Shown here piece by piece: positions 20,379 through 28,877 of a DNA stretch of 64,000 nucleotides. Location: NCBI RefSeq assembly GCF_016461825.1, contig NZ_JAEMNU010000022.1:82775-146774 (forward strand), given 5' to 3'. The stretch comes from Rugamonas violacea (GTDB lineage Bacteria; Pseudomonadota; Gammaproteobacteria; Burkholderiales; Burkholderiaceae_D). The translations under genes and the position numbers were made by a program. Numbering within the stretch: position 1 is the first letter of the stretch; every line of letters starts with the position of its first letter. Under the pieces are notes generated by a model that worked only from the letters and a program-made list of their open reading frames with translations, was not told the origin of the DNA and ran no database searches.

Positions 20379-21848
20379 TCAGCTCACCGTTTTAAAGAAG
20401 CGCATCATCTCGCGGCTGGCGTCCGGTCCCTTGTGGTCGGTGTAGCTGCCGCTGGCGTCGCCGCCCGACCAGGCATGGCCGGCGCCGTGCACCACCCAAT
20501 GCTCGGCCAGCAGCGAGCCGTCGGCCTGGTTGTGCGTGGTCTGCGTGTAGCGGTGGCCGTTCGGCACGCTGCCCGACTGCACCGACGGCGCTGCCGCCGC
20601 GCCGCCCAAGCCCTGCGCCATCACCTGCTCGCCGTTGCGCGGGTTGACGGTGGTGTCGCGGTCGCCGTGGAAGACGATGATCGGCTTCGAGCCGTCGCCC
20701 TTGTGCGGCGACTTGGCGCCGCTTTTCATCGCCGTCAACGCCGACGGCAGGTCCTGCGCCGAGGCGAAGGGCAGGCCGGAATGCACGCCGACCGCCGCGA
20801 ACAGCTCCGGGTACAGCGTGCCGACGATCACCGCCATCGCGCCGCCGGCCGACAGTCCGGCCACATACACCTGCCGCTCGTTGATCGGATATTCCTCGAT
20901 CACTTGCTGGGCGATGCCGGCGATCAGCGACGGTTCACCCTGGCCGCGTTGCTGGTCGATGGCGTTGAACCAGTTCCAGCAGCGCGAACTGTTGGCGTTG
21001 CGGGTCTGTTCTGGATACACCACCAGGCATTGCATTTCCTCGGCCACCTGGTTCATCTGCGTGCCGGCGGCGAAATCGTCCGGGTCCTGGGTGCAGCCGT
21101 GCAGCATCACCAGCAGCGGCATGGCTTGGCCGTGGTAGCTGCTGGGGATGTAGAGCTTGTAGTTGCGGCTGCCGGCTTGGTTGCTATAGGCGCCGCTGAG
21201 GAATTTCGCGCCCGGCGGCAGCGGTGCCGGCGGCGTTTTCGGCCGCAGCTGGCCGGGCAGGTCGAGGCCGGAGAAGTCGCCGCCCAGGTCGAACTTGGGC
21301 ATCTCGAAGTTCTTCATGTCGAAGTTCTTCATATCGAAATTCATCAGACCGTTTGGCATGCCGCCTTGCATGCCGGCGTCGATGCTGGCCTGGATGTCGA
21401 CCGGGATGCCCATGCGGTTGAGCATGTCCTGCGCCACGGCGGTGGCGTGGGCCACCGCGTCCTGGCCGGTGCTGCCGCTGCCGTTCGCTGCGGCGCCGGC
21501 TTGGCTCGACTCGTGCGCCGCGCCGCCCGCCTTGGCCTGCGGCGCCTCGCGCCGGGCGCCGTTGCCGGCCTTGCCCGGGTTGGCGCCGCCGTCGCCGAGG
21601 TCGATGGTGTCGCTTTGCCGCGCCGGCGGCGCGCCGGCCGGCGGCGGATTGATGTCGCGCATGGTCGGGGCGGCGGCGGCGGGGGCCGCCGATGCCGCCG
21701 ATGCCGCCTGTCGGGCGGCGGGCGCGCTGCCCAGCCCCACGTCGGCCAGCGCTTGTTGAATGGCCGCCGTGGCGGCGCTCGGGCCCTTGTCGATCAGGCG
21801 CATTGTGGCCGCGCGGATTTGGGCAAACATCGGGTGGTTCAGCTTCAT
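20379..21848 (-). CDS. PHB-depolymerase-family esterase (alpha/beta hydrolase) with low-complexity N-terminus
   Basis: 489 residues. The C-terminal ~270 are an alpha/beta hydrolase of the PHB depolymerase esterase type: MPLLVMLHGCTQDPDDFAAG (oxyanion), RCWNWF, the lipase box GLSAGGAM with nucleophile Ser333, FHGDRDTTVNP and GAGHAWSGG (catalytic His). The first ~200 residues are Ala/Gly/Pro-rich and contain a small repeat (NFDMKNFDMKNFEMPKFD), with no signal peptide, so the enzyme is probably cytoplasmic. It may act on polyhydroxyalkanoate or related esters; the substrate is unproven. Start: ATG 21848, six bases after AAGGA, fits better than ATG 21854. A CopG gene lies upstream on the same strand. 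Confidence 0.85.
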   Translation of the reverse strand: MKLNHPMFAQIRAATMRLIDKGPSAATAAIQQALADVGLGSAPAARQAASAASAAPAAAAPTMRDINPPPAGAPPARQSDTIDLGDGGANPGKAGNGARREAPQAKAGGAAHESSQAGAAANGSGSTGQDAVAHATAVAQDMLNRMGIPVDIQASIDAGMQGGMPNGLMNFDMKNFDMKNFEMPKFDLGGDFSGLDLPGQLRPKTPPAPLPPGAKFLSGAYSNQAGSRNYKLYIPSSYHGQAMPLLVMLHGCTQDPDDFAAGTQMNQVAEEMQCLVVYPEQTRNANSSRCWNWFNAIDQQRGQGEPSLIAGIAQQVIEEYPINERQVYVAGLSAGGAMAVIVGTLYPELFAAVGVHSGLPFASAQDLPSALTAMKSGAKSPHKGDGSKPIIVFHGDRDTTVNPRNGEQVMAQGLGGAAAAPSVQSGSVPNGHRYTQTTHNQADGSLLAEHWVVHGAGHAWSGGDASGSYTDHKGPDASREMMRFFKTVS

Positions 21849-21907
21849 GGGCATCCTTCAATCTCAGGTGAGTCATTGCGAGGAGCGCCGGTGGGCGTCG
21901 TCGCGGT

Positions 21908-22321
21908 TTAGTGGATCCGCCCCGCCAGGGCGGTTTTGAGGACGGCGCTGGCATGCAGCGCGCCCAACACGAAAATCGATTCAATCGTCGCCAGCGCCAG
22001 CTCGACCGAGACGTCGCTGGCGATGCTGGCCAGGCCCAGCACCTGGATCTGCAGACGTTGGCCGGCCGCCTGGATCGCCTCCAGGTCGGCCCGCGAGTAG
22101 TGCTGCATGCCCAACACCAGGCTTTTGCGCGCCACCGTCTGACGTACCACGTCGGCGTGGATGCCGAGCTGGTTGCGGATGGCCGTGCGGATCAGGTCGG
22201 TGCGGTTCGAATAGAAGCCCTCCTGCACCAACAGGTCGATCTGGCCGAGGTCGATCGGTCCCAGGTTGATGGTGATTTTTTCCGATTCGCTGGTCTTGAG
22301 TTTGAGTTCCTGCTTGGCCAT
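21908..22321 (-). CDS. CopG/ribbon-helix-helix transcriptional regulator
   Basis: 137 residues from the ATG at 22321, which has GGAGA upstream. The N-terminal part (EKITINLGPIDLGQIDLLVQEGFYSNRTDLIRTAIRNQL) is a ribbon-helix-helix DNA-binding fold; the remaining ~85 residues form a helical domain of unknown role with a hydrophobic C-terminus. It precedes the esterase gene by 59 bases and is probably its repressor. Half-sites ACCATC/GATGGT lie just behind its own promoter, which suggests autoregulation. Confidence 0.8.
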   Translation of the reverse strand: MAKQELKLKTSESEKITINLGPIDLGQIDLLVQEGFYSNRTDLIRTAIRNQLGIHADVVRQTVARKSLVLGMQHYSRADLEAIQAAGQRLQIQVLGLASIASDVSVELALATIESIFVLGALHASAVLKTALAGRIH

Positions 22322-22379
22322 ATGTCTCCGTGCGCTTGCTTGCGGCATTCGCATGCCGTCTGGTTGAAACAACAGTCAC

Positions 22380-22408
22380 ACCATCCAATGACCATCTGTA
22401 TGGATGGT
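22380..22408. promoter_or_regulatory. Candidate CopG operator: three ACCATC half-sites
   Basis: ACCATC at 22380-22385 and 22391-22396 (direct, 11-base pitch) and GATGGT at 22403-22408 (inverted, 6-base spacer). The array lies between the CopG start and its predicted -10 box, where a bound repressor would block initiation. Short repeated half-sites are typical for ribbon-helix-helix proteins. Confidence 0.5.
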
Positions 22409-22436
22409 AGTATAGGCCTGAATCAGCATAGGTCAA
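22409..22436 (-). promoter_or_regulatory. Predicted sigma-70 promoter of the copG-esterase operon
   Basis: On the minus strand TTGACC (22431-22436) and TATACT (22409-22414) are separated by 16 bases, close to the sigma-70 consensus. It faces the CopG gene and abuts the half-site array. Confidence 0.55.
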
Positions 22437-22487
22437 GCGAAATTCGGCCGTTTGCGGTAAGTTGTAGCCTTCTACAGAGGGCAGACC

Positions 22488-22859
22488 ATGGCAAAAATAA
22501 TTGGCATCGACCACGTGCAACTGGCCATGCCGCTCGGCGCCGAGGGCGAGGCGCGCACTTTCTTCGGCCACGTCATGGGCCTGGCGGAAATTCCCAAGCC
22601 GCCCGCGCTGGCAGTGCGCGGCGGCGTCTGGTTTGACTGCGGCCCGGGCCAGCAGTTGCATCTTGGCGGCGAGGCCGACTTCCGCCCGGCGCGCAAGGCC
22701 CATCCGGCGTTGCTGGTCGACGACCTGGCCGGCTATCTGGCCGCACTGGCGGCGCGCGGCTTCGCCGCCGACTACGACGCGCCGCTGGCCGATGCCCGCC
22801 GCGCCACCATCGCCGACCCCTTCGGCAACCGCATCGAGCTGATCGAGCGGCTGGGCTAA
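22488..22859 (+). CDS. VOC superfamily (glyoxalase/bleomycin-resistance-like) protein
   Basis: 123 residues. The pattern IGIDHVQLAMPLG ... FFGHVMGLAEIPKP ... VWFDCGPGQQLHLG ... HPALLVDD ... ATIADPFGNRIELIE shows the paired beta-alpha-beta-beta-beta modules of the vicinal-oxygen-chelate fold, with candidate metal ligands His (GIDHV), His (LHLG) and Glu (IELIE). It may be a dioxygenase-like or isomerase enzyme; the substrate is unknown. It diverges from the copG operon with 166 bases between. Confidence 0.88.
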   Translation: MAKIIGIDHVQLAMPLGAEGEARTFFGHVMGLAEIPKPPALAVRGGVWFDCGPGQQLHLGGEADFRPARKAHPALLVDDLAGYLAALAARGFAADYDAPLADARRATIADPFGNRIELIERLG

Positions 22860-22934
22860 GATTGCCATGGGATGGTCAACCGTGGCGCCCGTTTCGCGGC
22901 ATAATGTGCGCACGATCGATCACCACTGCCTGCG

Positions 22935-23189
22935 ATGTCCACCGAACTGAACTCCGCCCCGGCCGCCGCGCCGTCCACCGCATCGGCCGCCGCGCCTTCC
23001 AGCGCGCCGGCCGCGCCGGTGCCGTCGCCCTGCGTCAGCCTGTGCAAGATGGACCCGGACAGCGGCTTTTGCGTCGGCTGCCTGCGCACCATCGACGAAA
23101 TCGTCCAATGGGCGCAAGCCGGCGACGACTTTAAACGCACCGTCTGGGCCGAGATCAAGCGGCGCGAAGAGCTGATCGATTTCGATTAG
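22935..23189 (+). CDS. DUF1289 domain protein
   Basis: 84 residues. An Ala/Pro/Ser-rich N-terminus of ~28 residues precedes the DUF1289 core PCVSLCKMDPDSGFCVGCLRTIDEIVQW, whose four cysteines (CxxxC ... CxxC) probably bind a metal. The family is small, conserved in proteobacteria and uncharacterised. It starts at ATG 22935 and runs into a membrane-protein gene 66 bases downstream. Confidence 0.88.
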   Translation: MSTELNSAPAAAPSTASAAAPSSAPAAPVPSPCVSLCKMDPDSGFCVGCLRTIDEIVQWAQAGDDFKRTVWAEIKRREELIDFD

Positions 23190-23255
23190 CCCGCCGCCGC
23201 GATGCCAGCCGGCCCGCCGCGCCATCCACCTCACCGCCAGTCCAATAAGGTCGCC

Positions 23256-23753
23256 ATGTCCGTCAAGTCCGCCAAGCCCGCCAAGTCAGTCAAGCCAGCG
23301 CTGTCGCCGACCTCGTTCTACCAGCCCGCGCAAACGGTCCACGGCCCCGCCTACGGTGGCGGCTTCAAGCTGTTCGCCACCGGCATGACCACCGTGCTGC
23401 TGGCCTATGGCGCCAGCGTCGCCTGGCGCTTTCCGTTGCCGCAGTTCGGCTGGGGCGTCAAGGCGCTGCTGCTGGGCGCCGTGCTGATGCTGCTGGTGAG
23501 TTATTACTGGTTCCTGCGCGCCCGCGTCACCATCGACGCGGCCGGCATCCGCCAGACCTGGTTGTACGACAAGCAGGTGGAATGGCGCGACGTGCGCGGC
23601 GCCAAGATGATCGGCATCCCGTATTTGTCCTGGCTGTTCCCGCCGCGCATGGTGGTGCGCACCGGGAATGCCTTCATGACCTTCAACGGCGGCTCGCGCG
23701 AGGTGTTGGTGGAGTTCGCCAAGATCTCGCTGGCGTTCCAGATGAAGCGATGA
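23256..23753 (+). CDS. Membrane protein with PH-like C-terminal domain, unknown function
   Basis: 165 residues from the ATG at 23256 (AATAAGG upstream). Two hydrophobic helices (FKLFATGMTTVLLAYGASVAW and VKALLLGAVLMLLVSYYWFL) are followed by a short beta-rich domain (RVTIDAAGIRQTWLYDKQVEWRDVRGAKMI) similar in pattern to bacterial PH/DUF304 domains. I do not recognise a named family. Its stop overlaps the start of the MBL-fold gene (ATGA), so the two are translationally coupled. Confidence 0.75.
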   Translation: MSVKSAKPAKSVKPALSPTSFYQPAQTVHGPAYGGGFKLFATGMTTVLLAYGASVAWRFPLPQFGWGVKALLLGAVLMLLVSYYWFLRARVTIDAAGIRQTWLYDKQVEWRDVRGAKMIGIPYLSWLFPPRMVVRTGNAFMTFNGGSREVLVEFAKISLAFQMKR

Positions 23754-24661
23754 GCGGCCTGCTGCCGGACTCCATCCGCGTCTTCGAGCGGGGCTGGCTG
23801 TCGTCCAACAACGTGCTGCTGCTGGGCCGCGACGACACCGCGCTGATCGACAGCGGCTACAAGATCCACGCCGCGCAGACGCTGGAGCTGGTGCGCCACG
23901 GCTTGGCCGGCCGGCCGCTCGACCGCCTGCTCAACACCCACCTGCACTCCGACCACTGCGGCGGCAACGCCATCCTGCAGCAGCACTTCGGCTGCCACAC
24001 CGCGATCCCGGTGGCGGAGGCCGCCAAGGTGCGCGACTGGGATGCCGAGGCGCTCAGCTTCAAGGCCACGGGCCAGCAGTGCGACCGCTTCGGCTTCGAC
24101 GCCACCATCGCGCCGGGCGACGTGCTGACCCTGGCCGGCATGGAGTGGCAGGCCTTGGGCGCGCCCGGCCACGACCCGCATTCGCTGATCTTCTACTGCC
24201 CGCAGGAGCGCCTGTTGATCTCCGCCGACGCGCTGTGGGAGAACGGCTTCGGCATCATCTTCCCCGAGCTGGCCGGCGAATCCGGCTTCGCCGAGGAGAT
24301 CGCCACGCTGGACCTGATCGCCACGCTCGACGTGCGCCTGGTGGTGCCCGGCCACGGCAAGCCCTTCACCGACGTCGCCGCCGCCATCGGCCGCGCCCGC
24401 TCGCGGGTCGACTACCTGGCCGCCGACCCGCAGCGCAATGCGCAGCACGCCATCAAGGTGCTGCTCAAGTTCCTGTTGCTGGAGCGCCAGCGCATCGCCC
24501 TGGCCGAGCTGCCGCAGTTGTTGCTGTCGATGCCGGTGTTCGCCATGGCCAACGAGCGCTTTTTACGGCAGTCGCCGGAGGAGCTGGCGCGCTGGGCCAC
24601 CAGCCAGTTGGTGCGCGCTGTCGCCGCCCGCGTCGAGGGTGAGTACTTACTCAACGAGTGA
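23750..24661 (+). CDS. MBL-fold metallo-hydrolase
   Basis: 303 residues starting at the ATG that overlaps the preceding stop. The metallo-beta-lactamase motif HLHSDHCGG (residues ~63-71) is intact, with further metal ligands in GAPGHDPHSLIFY, SADALWENG and VVPGHGKPF. A helical C-terminal domain of ~90 residues follows. It is likely a dinuclear zinc hydrolase; the substrate (thioester, glyoxalase II-like or other) cannot be told. The frame extends upstream only as an out-of-frame reading of the previous gene. Confidence 0.88.
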   Translation: MSGLLPDSIRVFERGWLSSNNVLLLGRDDTALIDSGYKIHAAQTLELVRHGLAGRPLDRLLNTHLHSDHCGGNAILQQHFGCHTAIPVAEAAKVRDWDAEALSFKATGQQCDRFGFDATIAPGDVLTLAGMEWQALGAPGHDPHSLIFYCPQERLLISADALWENGFGIIFPELAGESGFAEEIATLDLIATLDVRLVVPGHGKPFTDVAAAIGRARSRVDYLAADPQRNAQHAIKVLLKFLLLERQRIALAELPQLLLSMPVFAMANERFLRQSPEELARWATSQLVRAVAARVEGEYLLNE

Positions 24662-24718
24662 GGCGGACAGGGCGGACGGGGGCGCGCGGCGCTTCGGCAC
24701 GGGCGTTCTTTTCCGAAC

Positions 24719-24724
24719 TATAAT
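24719..24724 (+). promoter_or_regulatory. Consensus -10 box (TATAAT) ahead of the nitronate monooxygenase gene
   Basis: A perfect TATAAT 54 bases before the start codon; no good -35 hexamer sits at 16-18 bases, so promoter strength is uncertain. Confidence 0.35.
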
Positions 24725-24777
24725 GGGCCGATTGAGCATGTTTTCCCACCGATCCATTCTTCGATAGCGAGTTCCAC

Positions 24778-25731
24778 ATGGCCCTGCCCGCAGCGTTACA
24801 GAACCTCAGCCTCCCCGTCATCGCTTCGCCGATGTTCATCGCCAGCGGCCCGGCCCTGGTCGCGGCGCAGTGCAAGGCCGGCATCGTCGGCTCCTTCCCG
24901 GCGTTGAACGCGCGGCCGGCCGCCATGCTCGACACCTGGCTGAGCGAGCTGCAGGCCGAGTTGAGCGACTACCAGATGGCCCACCCGGAGCGGCGCGTCG
25001 GCCCGATCGCCGTCAACCAGATCGTCCACCAGTCGAACGACCGCCTGGCGCACGACGTCGCGGTCTGCGTCGCCCACCAGGTGCCCATCATCATCTCCTC
25101 CTTGCGCGCGCCGCCGCGGGAGATGCTCGACGCCATCCACGGCTACGGCGGCATCGTGCTGCACGACGTGATCTCGATCCGCCACGCCGAGAAGGCGCTG
25201 GAGGCCGGCGTCGACGGCTTGATTCTGGTCGCCAGCGGCGCCGGCGGCCACGCCGGCACGCTGTCGCCGTTCGCCCTGGTGGGCGAGGTGCGCAAGATGT
25301 TCCAGGGACCGATCGCCTTGTCCGGCTCGATCGCCACCGGCGACGCGATTCTGGCGGCGCAGGCGATGGGCGCCGACTTCGCCTACATCGGTTCGCGTTG
25401 GCTGGCCACGCGCGAGTCCAACGTCGACGACGGCTACCGCGACGCCATCGTCGAGTCGGCCGCCGCCGACATCGTCTACACCAATCTGTTCACCGGCGTG
25501 CACGGCAACTATCTGAAGAAGTCCATCGTCGCCGCCGGCCTCGACCCGGACGCCCTGCCGCAGGCCGACAAGAGCGCGATGAATTTCGGCTCCGGCAGCG
25601 CCAAGGCCTGGCGCGACATCTGGGGCGCCGGCCAGGGCGTCGGCCTGATGGACGACGTGCCGACCACCGCCGAGATGGTGGCGCGCCTGCAGCGCGAGTA
25701 CGCGGCGGCGCGGGCGCGGCTGCGGCTGTAG
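24778..25731 (+). CDS. Nitronate monooxygenase (NPD/2-nitropropane dioxygenase family)
   Basis: 317 residues in an FMN-binding TIM barrel: LPVIASPMFIASGPALV at the N-terminus, GIVGSFPALNAR, VDGLILVASGAGGHAG with the conserved active-site His, PIALSGSIATGDAILAAQAMGADFAYIGSRWLAT for phosphate/FMN binding. The family oxidises alkyl nitronates; many members have other or unknown FMN-dependent roles. It is monocistronic with its own TATAAT box 54 bases upstream. Confidence 0.9.
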   Translation: MALPAALQNLSLPVIASPMFIASGPALVAAQCKAGIVGSFPALNARPAAMLDTWLSELQAELSDYQMAHPERRVGPIAVNQIVHQSNDRLAHDVAVCVAHQVPIIISSLRAPPREMLDAIHGYGGIVLHDVISIRHAEKALEAGVDGLILVASGAGGHAGTLSPFALVGEVRKMFQGPIALSGSIATGDAILAAQAMGADFAYIGSRWLATRESNVDDGYRDAIVESAAADIVYTNLFTGVHGNYLKKSIVAAGLDPDALPQADKSAMNFGSGSAKAWRDIWGAGQGVGLMDDVPTTAEMVARLQREYAAARARLRL

Positions 25732-25862
25732 CGGTTTTCGGCCGCCCACAAGCGGCGTCAGGTTTGCTAGACTTGAGCCGTCGCAAGGTGTGATTGCCTA
25801 GCGCTCGCTAGAGTTTCCTTTCGCATTGTCGCCACTGCGGCATCAAAGGAACGCTACCGTGA

Positions 25863-26363
25863 ATATTCTGTGTGAGGTCAGGACGGCACTGTGCCAGCGC
25901 GGGAGCCTGTGACATTGTGACTACCTGCGAACGATATATACTGAATTCGGACGGATCGCAAATGCGCGGGACGGACGGGAAATTCGTTAATACACTGGAA
26001 CACGATTTACCCAATCCGGGCAACTTGGGGCGTGCCGAGTTGAGACTGATGGGCAGTGGCCACTGGAAGATCTTTGATTCAGGCGAACCGCGAACCCCCA
26101 AGGGCTCATTCAACTACATTGTGCAGAACGGGACGGTCTATGTTGGAACGGGCAATGCGGCCCAAGTACACGTCGATATCGCACGTGGCAATCCGGTTGA
26201 GTATGCGGGGCGAATAATATTTCGGGCTGGAAAAGCCACGAAAGGGATGTTGAATTTCTGGAACAACGCTTCTGGACACTATATCCCTGAACCGCTTCAG
26301 CCGGAATGGGCGGAATCCATCAAATTGCCGGTTGATAAGTTTAAGGCATACGAGTATGACTGA
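25863..26363 (+). pseudogene. Orphan polymorphic-toxin-like C-terminal domain (5'-truncated remnant or small toxin)
   Basis: The frame is closed upstream by a TGA at 25860. Usable starts are GTG 25872, GTG 25917 or ATG 25962; none has a strong ribosome site. The product ends with SFNYIVQNGTVYVGTGNAAQ, HVDIARGNPVEYAGRIIF and WNNASGHYIPEPL, a pattern I associate with C-terminal domains of Rhs/filamentous-haemagglutinin-type polymorphic toxins. Codon use is more AT-rich than in the neighbours. In another frame a GTG (25859) with AAAGGA encodes 17 codons ending in TGA, so a frameshifted or coupled leader is possible. The next gene overlaps by 8 bases and may be its immunity gene. Family assignment is from memory of motif style, not a search. 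Confidence 0.5.
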
Positions 26364-26835
26364 TGACAACCGCACAATTTTCGGTTCACGCTCTGAGGCA
26401 CTGGAGCGTATGCCTGATGCCGTGATGAATTCGACCTTCGAGAACGCCATTGTCGCTTTGCTGCGGACCTTGGATCGGGAGGGCACCTGGCACATCGTTC
26501 ATGCCCTGCTGACGCATCCGAAGGTCAGCGCGCGCACCCTCGGGCTTCGTGTTGTGCGTAGGGGATTGCGCGACAAGGAGTTGCTGCGGCGGGTGGTTCA
26601 ACTGAGCTTTTCTGTTAACGGGCTGGGCGAGCTGCAGCACTGGTACACGGCTATTCTTGCCCGCTATCCGGTGACAAGCTTCGTGTCGGCCTTGGAGGCT
26701 GAGGCCGCAGCGCGAGCCGATGCCGGCTTCACCGCCCGCAATATCCGCGCGCTACACATGCACCGGGCCAGAGGCAGCAAGAAGAAGAAAATCGCCTACG
26801 CCAGACTGGTGGCGGCCACTGCCGCCACCGCCTAA
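26356..26835 (+). CDS. Hypothetical protein, candidate immunity partner of the upstream toxin-like gene
   Basis: 159 residues from the ATG at 26356, overlapping the upstream frame by 8 bases. Predicted mostly helical, with HEAT-like spacing (LLRTLDREGTWHIVHALLTHPK, ARTLGLRVVRRGLRDKELLRRVV) and a basic C-terminus (RARGSKKKKIAYARL). No signal peptide or membrane helix, as expected for a cytoplasmic immunity protein. Coupling to the toxin-like gene and the shared low GC are the only evidence for that role; I do not recognise the family. Confidence 0.55.
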   Translation: MTDDNRTIFGSRSEALERMPDAVMNSTFENAIVALLRTLDREGTWHIVHALLTHPKVSARTLGLRVVRRGLRDKELLRRVVQLSFSVNGLGELQHWYTAILARYPVTSFVSALEAEAAARADAGFTARNIRALHMHRARGSKKKKIAYARLVAATAATA

Positions 26836-26847
26836 GTTCTTCGCAAG

Positions 26848-27417
26848 CTACTTCTCGGTCTGGATCGCCCACAGGCCCGGCAGGTTGCGCCAGTAGCCGT
26901 AGGCGTCCATGCCGAAGCCGACCACGAAGCGGTTGGGGATGGTGATGCCGACGATGTCGGCCTTGACCGGCTTGGCCTTGCCGATCGCCTTGTCGGCGAA
27001 CACCGCCAGGATCACCTCGGCGGCGCCCATGTCGAGCAGGCGCTGCTTGACGTGGGCCAGCGTCTCGCCCTCGTCGAGGATGTCGTCCAGGACGATGACG
27101 GTGCGGCCCGCCACGTTCGAACGCGGCACCACCTTCCACACCACTTCGCCGCCCTGGTCGTCGTCGCCGTAGCGGCTGACGTGGATGTAGTCGAATTCGA
27201 GCGGAAAGCTCAGCTGCGGCAGCAGGTTGCCGGTGAAGACCACGGCGCCGCCCATCACACCCAGCACCAGCGGGAATTCTTCGCAGTCGGCGTGGTTGAA
27301 GCGCTCGTTGAGGGTGTCGGCCATGCGCGTGACGGCGGCGTCGACGGTCTCTTTGTTGAACAGTTCTTCCGCGTTCTCCAGCAGGGCGCGGGCGCGGTTG
27401 TGGTGGAAGTCTTGCAT
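26848..27417 (-). CDS. Hypoxanthine-guanine phosphoribosyltransferase
   Basis: 189 residues. Type I PRTase fold with the PRPP loop VIVLDDILDEGETL, the N-terminal VMGGAVVFTGNLLPQL loop, YIHVSRYGDDDQG and the purine-contact hood VGFGMDAYGYWRNLPGLWAI. It salvages hypoxanthine/guanine to IMP/GMP in the cytosol. The shorter, divergent form with SRYG and the C-terminal YGYWRNLPG is usual in beta- and gammaproteobacteria. It is convergent with the toxin-like pair, 12 bases away. Confidence 0.88.
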   Translation of the reverse strand: MQDFHHNRARALLENAEELFNKETVDAAVTRMADTLNERFNHADCEEFPLVLGVMGGAVVFTGNLLPQLSFPLEFDYIHVSRYGDDDQGGEVVWKVVPRSNVAGRTVIVLDDILDEGETLAHVKQRLLDMGAAEVILAVFADKAIGKAKPVKADIVGITIPNRFVVGFGMDAYGYWRNLPGLWAIQTEK

Positions 27418-27548
27418 GGTCTTCGGCGTCGATAGGGCGGGTGGGGAAAGGCGGTATTATCCGCCATATCCCGCCGGGCCGCTGTGGCATCGCTGATACT
27501 CCACATGCGGCCAGGGTTATATCGCTGGTTTTTTCCTTACCGTTTCGC

Positions 27549-28811
27549 CTATTTGTAGTCGCGCTGGTCGTCGATCACCTTGCCGTCGTTGGGCAGGCTG
27601 CCGGCGGCGACGAAGCACACCTCGCCGCGCAGCTTGGTCAGGTCGCGGATGGTGGCGACGATGGCCGTGGCGTCGTTGACGGCCTGCGGATCGGCCACCT
27701 CGCAGTGCAGCGTCATGGCGTCGTTGGCCATGCGGCCGGTCACCACCAGGCGCGCCTTGAGGATCTCGCGGTGGCGCTTGGCGATGTCGTTGACCTGCGA
27801 GGCATGGACGAACATGGCGCGCACCTTGGTGGTCTGGTCGGCCCGTCCCAGCCAGCCACGGATGCGGGTGTTGCTATGGCCGCCGGGCCGCTCGCCATCG
27901 GCCGGCGCCGGCAAGATCGCCGATAGGTCGCCGGTGGCGAAGCGGATCAACGGGTAGTCGTGGTTGAACAAGGTGACCAACACCTCGCCGACCTCGCCCT
28001 CGGCCACCGGGTCGCCGCTGCCGGGGCGGACGATCTCCAAAATGACGTCCTCGTCGAGCACCATGCCGGGCTGGCGCACGCCGTCGCGCGCCGTCTCGTA
28101 GGCGATGCTGCCGATGTCGGCCGAGGCGTAGGTCTGGAACACGCGCGGCACGCCGTGCTCGGCGAACCAGGCGCGCAGCGATTCGGGCAGCGCCTCGGCG
28201 CCCATCAGCGCCTGCCGCACGCTGCTGATATCGGCGCCCATTTCGCGCGCCTTTTCGATGATCAGCTTGAGGAAGGACGGCGTGCCGACATAGGTGTCGG
28301 GCCGCAGCTCGGCCATGGCCTGCACCTGCATCTCGGTCTGGCCGGCGCCGGCCGGGATGACGGCGCAGCCGAGGCGGGCGGCGCCGCCTTCGACCATGAA
28401 GGCGGCCGGCGTGAAGTGGTAGGAGAAGCAGTTTTGCACCAGCCCGCCGGCGCGCACGCCGGCCGCATGCATCGGCCGGCCGAAGCGCCACCAGTCGGCG
28501 CCCTGGCCCTGCGGATCGAAGATCGGCCCGGGCGACATGTAGACGCGGGCCAGTTCGGCCTGCGGGGTGGCGTTCAGGCCGCCGAACGGCGCCTGCGCCT
28601 GCTGCAGATTCTTCAGTTCGGCCTTGCGCGTGACGGGCAGGCGCGCCAGCGCGGCGCGGCTGTCGACGCTGGCGGCGTCGACATCGGCGAGGATGCGCGC
28701 CCAGCCGGGCGCGCTCTGGGCGCGGGCGATCAGGCCGGGCAGGCGCGCCATCAGGTCGCGTTCGCGCTCGGCCGGTGGGCGCGTTTCCAGGCTGTCGAGG
28801 GTATCGGCCAT
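27549..28811 (-). CDS. Phenylacetate-CoA ligase (PaaK)-family AMP-forming ligase
   Basis: 420 residues. PaaK-like architecture: LMARLPGLIARAQSAPGWARIL, LPVTRKAELKNLQ, YMSPGPIFDPQG in place of the usual SSGTTG phosphate loop, VFQTYASADIGSIAYE, LIRFATGDLSA and a C-terminal PaaK-type domain. AMP-forming ligases of this group activate aryl or other carboxylates to CoA thioesters. The gene closes the minus-strand liv cassette, 66 bases after livF, so the transported compound may be its substrate. The modified phosphate loop leaves the activity open. Confidence 0.85.
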   Translation of the reverse strand: MADTLDSLETRPPAERERDLMARLPGLIARAQSAPGWARILADVDAASVDSRAALARLPVTRKAELKNLQQAQAPFGGLNATPQAELARVYMSPGPIFDPQGQGADWWRFGRPMHAAGVRAGGLVQNCFSYHFTPAAFMVEGGAARLGCAVIPAGAGQTEMQVQAMAELRPDTYVGTPSFLKLIIEKAREMGADISSVRQALMGAEALPESLRAWFAEHGVPRVFQTYASADIGSIAYETARDGVRQPGMVLDEDVILEIVRPGSGDPVAEGEVGEVLVTLFNHDYPLIRFATGDLSAILPAPADGERPGGHSNTRIRGWLGRADQTTKVRAMFVHASQVNDIAKRHREILKARLVVTGRMANDAMTLHCEVADPQAVNDATAIVATIRDLTKLRGEVCFVAAGSLPNDGKVIDDQRDYK

Positions 28812-28877
28812 TGTTCCGGTCTTTCCATATCAGGTTGCGGTGGGGGATGCGGCGGGTGTCGGCGGCGGTGGCGCGGC

